Positions 4,387 through 6,187 of a stretch of DNA of 6,187 nt are shown piece by piece (positions within the stretch are counted from its first letter, which is position 1; each line of letters starts with the position of its first letter). Source of the DNA: a bacterium (lineage in GTDB: Bacteria > Patescibacteriota > Patescibacteriia > CAIQCM01); assembly GCA_023246535.1 (NCBI GenBank), contig JAHFIF010000028.1, positions 5,129-11,315 on the forward strand, given 5' to 3'. The notes under the pieces were generated by a model. It made no database searches. It saw only the letters and a list, made by a program, of their open reading frames with translations, and had not been told where the DNA came from. A program made the position numbers and the translations under genes.

Positions 4387-4788
4387 TTAGTCGTGGACGT
4401 ACAAAACGATGGGAATATCGCCGGGTAGCTCCTTGATCATGGCGAAAATCGCCTTTTCAAAGAATCCCGTGCTATCCGGCGGAATCATGACCTTGGCCAA
4501 GTCTCTGGCGTACGCGAAACGCAGCGGCTTGCCGAACGAATCGGTGCGCGTCATTTCTCTAACGGCTCGGCCGTATACCTCCAACTCATAGTTTGGCGGC
4601 AGCGGATGCGTCTCGACCGTCGGTGCCGGGCGGCCAAATTCGGTCAGGTCGTAGATTTGGGCGAGGATCGCGTAATCGAGTCCCAAACAGAGTCGCGTGC
4701 CGTCTCTTGTTGTCCGGGCCGTCATTTCGACCTTAGGGCCGTAGTAGAGCAGCGGAACAAACTCAAGCCATAGGGTCTTGTCGCGCAT
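4387..4788 (-). CDS. Hypothetical protein, 133 aa, middle gene of the methyltransferase operon; paralogue of 2212-2607
   Basis: I do not recognise the family. It is a soluble alpha/beta-looking protein with LWLEFVPLLYYGPKVEMTA near the N-terminus (6-24), a variable Pro-rich centre (about 53-66) and a conserved C-terminal block, FAYARDL (91-97) to FAMIKELPGDIPIVLY (115-130). The last block matches the 131-aa product of 2212-2607 at nearly the same residue numbers, which supports common descent. Two ATG codons are adjacent. GAGGAGG (4794-4800) is 5 nt from the second (4788) but only 2 nt from the first (4791), so I chose 4788; the longer form adds one Met. It lies between the methyltransferase (57 nt upstream) and the 130-aa gene (57 nt downstream), all on one strand. 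Its function is unknown. Confidence 0.82.
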   Translation of the reverse strand: MRDKTLWLEFVPLLYYGPKVEMTARTTRDGTRLCLGLDYAILAQIYDLTEFGRPAPTVETHPLPPNYELEVYGRAVREMTRTDSFGKPLRFAYARDLAKVMIPPDSTGFFEKAIFAMIKELPGDIPIVLYVHD

Positions 4789-4793
4789 CATAT

Positions 4794-4800
4794 CCTCCTC
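4794..4800 (-). promoter_or_regulatory. Ribosome binding site choosing between two adjacent ATGs
   Basis: GAGGAGG on the minus strand, 5 nt from ATG at 4788 and 2 nt from ATG at 4791. Usual spacing favours 4788. Confidence 0.75.
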
Positions 4801-4845
4801 TGGGCAGATTTAATCGAGTCGAGTTCAGCTTTGCCTGTGCCATGA

Positions 4846-5562
4846 CTAGAATTTGTATGCGGAAAAGAGTTTAAAGGGCGGGCGTTTTGATTCGTCCAAC
4901 CAACCGTCCGAGTGGGTGGCCATCGGCTCGAAAATGATGGTCAGGGTGAGGCCGGCTTCCTCGATCATCGAGGCATAGTCGTCTTGGCTCCAGAAGAAGT
5001 CGTTCACGATGAGCGAACGATCCTTGCCGAGCGCGACCTGCACCAGATCGCCCGCTTTGGGATTTTCGAGGCGCGGCATGGCGAACGAGACAAACTCGCA
5101 GGCCTGGCCGGTCTCCATGTTGTTGTTGAGAATGACGAGCTGGCCGTTTTTCTTCAAGACGCGGGCGCACATTTTGAGCACGCGCACGATCTCTTCCCGG
5201 CTGGGAATGGCACAGAGCACGAAGCTTAGGACAACGGCGTCCTGGCTCTCGCTCTTGATAAAGTTGATGTACCCATCGGTCATTGACCGGTAGTGGATAT
5301 TGTCGCTGCCTTCATGCCGCAAAGCAATATCGATCTCCCGCTGCGAAATATCGACACCAATGACCTTGGCGCCGCACTTTGCCAGATACCGGCTCACCTT
5401 GCCCGTGCCGCAGCCGAAATCGAGAATTTGCAGACCGCGGCAGTCGCCGGTGAAACGCAGTAAGCGAACGATATTGCCGTGGCCGAGCTCGATGTCGGTT
5501 TTAGCGTCTGCATCGTAAGCGTCGAATGCATTTGCAATCGCATCATAGTCCGTTGGAAGCAT
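4846..5562 (-). CDS. Class I SAM-dependent methyltransferase (Methyltransf_11/25 type)
   Basis: The protein has 238 aa, a normal length for a small Rossmann-fold methyltransferase. SAM-binding motif I is ILDFGCGTG (46-54). The acidic residue closing strand 2 is D71 in KVIGVDIS (66-73). Motif IV is near DAVVLSFVL (108-116), and the LKKNGQLVI strand (136-144) is the usual post-helix element. These identify a SAM-dependent methyl transfer enzyme in the cytoplasm. The substrate is not evident: no DNA methylase NPPY motif, no rRNA or ubiquinone family signature. The C-terminal part (about 150-238) would carry substrate specificity. AGGAG (5569-5573) lies 6 nt before the ATG. It is the first gene of a probable three-gene operon with two small unknown proteins, so these may be partners or substrates (inference). 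Its promoter region shares a block with that of the seven-helix protein. Confidence 0.9.
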   Translation of the reverse strand: MLPTDYDAIANAFDAYDADAKTDIELGHGNIVRLLRFTGDCRGLQILDFGCGTGKVSRYLAKCGAKVIGVDISQREIDIALRHEGSDNIHYRSMTDGYINFIKSESQDAVVLSFVLCAIPSREEIVRVLKMCARVLKKNGQLVILNNNMETGQACEFVSFAMPRLENPKAGDLVQVALGKDRSLIVNDFFWSQDDYASMIEEAGLTLTIIFEPMATHSDGWLDESKRPPFKLFSAYKF

Positions 5563-5586
5563 GCCGTTCTCCTATTCACGTTGAAA

Positions 5587-5609
5587 TTGTCAGCGACCAA
5601 TAACGGCTA
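5587..5609 (-). repeat. Leader box, copy 2 (shared with 2056-2078)
   Basis: A 23-nt block containing CCGTTAT and ending in TCGCTGACAA, identical at 20 of 23 positions to 2056-2078. It has the same orientation and the same distance (23 nt) from an upstream TTGACA box. It lies 25-47 nt before the methyltransferase ATG. Confidence 0.7.
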
Positions 5610-5638
5610 ACCTTAGTATAAAAAAGTCAATTTGTCAA
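5610..5638 (-). promoter_or_regulatory. Promoter of the methyltransferase operon
   Basis: TTGACA (5633-5638) is a perfect -35. At 17 bp the -10 position (5610-5615) is TAAGGT, a poor match. A better hexamer, TATACT, sits only 12 bp from the -35. The same spacing in the copy at 2079-2107 contains TATGCT followed by a good TATATT. The operon may therefore be weakly expressed or need an activator. Confidence 0.6.
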
Positions 5639-5663
5639 GCCTCCCGAGCCCGCTTTTAAAACC

Positions 5664-5694
5664 AAAAACACCCCGCCAAAGGCGGGGTGTTTTT
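5664..5694. terminator. Strong bidirectional-looking Rho-independent terminator after rpsI
   Basis: Perfect 14-bp stem (5664-5677 with 5681-5694) with an AAA/TTT loop and A/T-rich outer ends. It lies 14 nt past the rpsI stop and separates rpsI from the methyltransferase promoter. Confidence 0.92.
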
Positions 5695-5707
5695 AAAAGT
5701 TTTAGGT

Positions 5708-6187
5708 TTAGCGCTTCGCCCATTGTCCGCGCTTGCGAGCACGTTTCAAACCGGGCTTCTTGCGCTCTTTGGCGCGAGGGTCGCGGGTCAGGAAGCCGGC
5801 GCGGCGGAGGGTTTTGCGGAAATCTTCGTTGACCAGGAGCAGGCAGCGGGCAATGCCGTGGCGCAGCGCAATGGCTTGGCCGGCGACGCCGCCGCCTTCG
5901 ATCAGGGCGCTCACGTCGTAGTCGGCATTGGCGCCGACGGCGATGAGCGGAGCCAGGATCGACTGGCGATTCCATTCAACGGTGAAAAAAGCTTCGATCG
6001 GCTTGCCGTTAACGGTAATTTTTCCGGATCCGCCGGGAATGAGGCGCACGCGGGCGGTCGCTTCTTTGCGGCGGCCGAGGGCCTTGTGGTACTCCGGAGC
6101 GGCGCCGCCAATAACAAGCTTCTTGTGGGCGACGGCTTCTTTCGGGGCGGCAACGGCGGGTTCATCGTGTTTCACAACGGCAGTCTT
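5708..6187 (-). CDS. rpsI: 30S ribosomal protein S9 (5' end beyond the right edge)
   Basis: S9/uS9 is a small-subunit ribosomal protein whose C-terminal tail reaches the P-site tRNA. The core begins at EYHKALGRRKEATARVRLIP and includes GGSGKITVNGKPIEAFF. It continues through DYDVSALIEGGGVAGQAIALRHGIARCLL and the basic tail KKPGLKRARKRGQWAKR. Most bacterial S9 proteins end in S-K-R; here it is A-K-R, keeping the conserved final Lys-Arg. About 30 residues precede the core (rich in Ala, Lys, Glu, Pro), longer than the usual 130-aa form. The reading frame stays open to the window edge. A GTG at 6175 is possible but has no ribosome site in the visible 12 nt upstream, so the true start is probably outside. 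In most bacteria rplM lies just upstream of rpsI; that would be beyond this window. Confidence 0.95.
   Translation of the reverse strand, partial: KTAVVKHDEPAVAAPKEAVAHKKLVIGGAAPEYHKALGRRKEATARVRLIPGGSGKITVNGKPIEAFFTVEWNRQSILAPLIAVGANADYDVSALIEGGGVAGQAIALRHGIARCLLLVNEDFRKTLRRAGFLTRDPRAKERKKPGLKRARKRGQWAKR

Overview
The window reads as chromosomal DNA of a small-genome bacterium, possibly a Patescibacteria/CPR (Parcubacteria-like) member. I base this on gene style: short genes, many small proteins without recognisable family, a membrane-anchored COG4315-type protein with a proline-rich stalk, and a ribosomal protein S9 with an N-terminal extension. No 16S or other decisive marker is present, so the taxonomy is inference. 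TGA is used as a stop in two genes and Trp is encoded by TGG, which argues for the standard bacterial code. All nine genes I accept lie on the minus strand, so transcription runs from high to low coordinates.

In transcription order: (i) the 3' part of rpsI (ribosomal protein S9) enters from the right edge and ends at a strong hairpin terminator (5664-5694). (ii) A probable three-gene operon follows: a class I SAM-dependent methyltransferase (5562-4846), a 133-aa unknown protein (4788-4387) and a 130-aa unknown protein (4329-3937), closed by a terminator at 3879-3909. (iii) An AT-rich intergenic region holds a 34-bp perfect palindrome. (iv) A single 134-aa unknown gene with a TTG start (3659-3255) has its own terminator. 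(v) Two tandem 17-bp palindromes and a good promoter precede a coupled gene pair of unknown function (3066-2611 and 2607-2212). (vi) A seven-helix membrane protein (2034-1396) has a near-consensus promoter. (vii) A membrane-anchored COG4315-like protein (1291-686) follows. (viii) An oligosaccharide flippase (628 to the left edge) has a start only 14 nt beyond the preceding terminator.

The genes are mostly separate short transcription units with hairpin terminators between them. No complete pathway is visible. The flippase and the anchored COG4315-like protein both act at the cell envelope. The methyltransferase operon and the 2611/2212 operon are linked because their 133-aa and 131-aa members look like collinear paralogues.

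The most interesting non-coding signals are: a promoter/leader block shared without gaps by the methyltransferase operon and the membrane-protein gene; a set of CTTAGG/CCTAAG inverted repeats on both sides of the 3255-3659 gene; a repeated GAGTGCGGT-type motif in terminator regions; and a possible leaderless promoter embedded in a terminator upstream of the flippase. I found no RNA gene, CRISPR array, insertion sequence or clear defence system.
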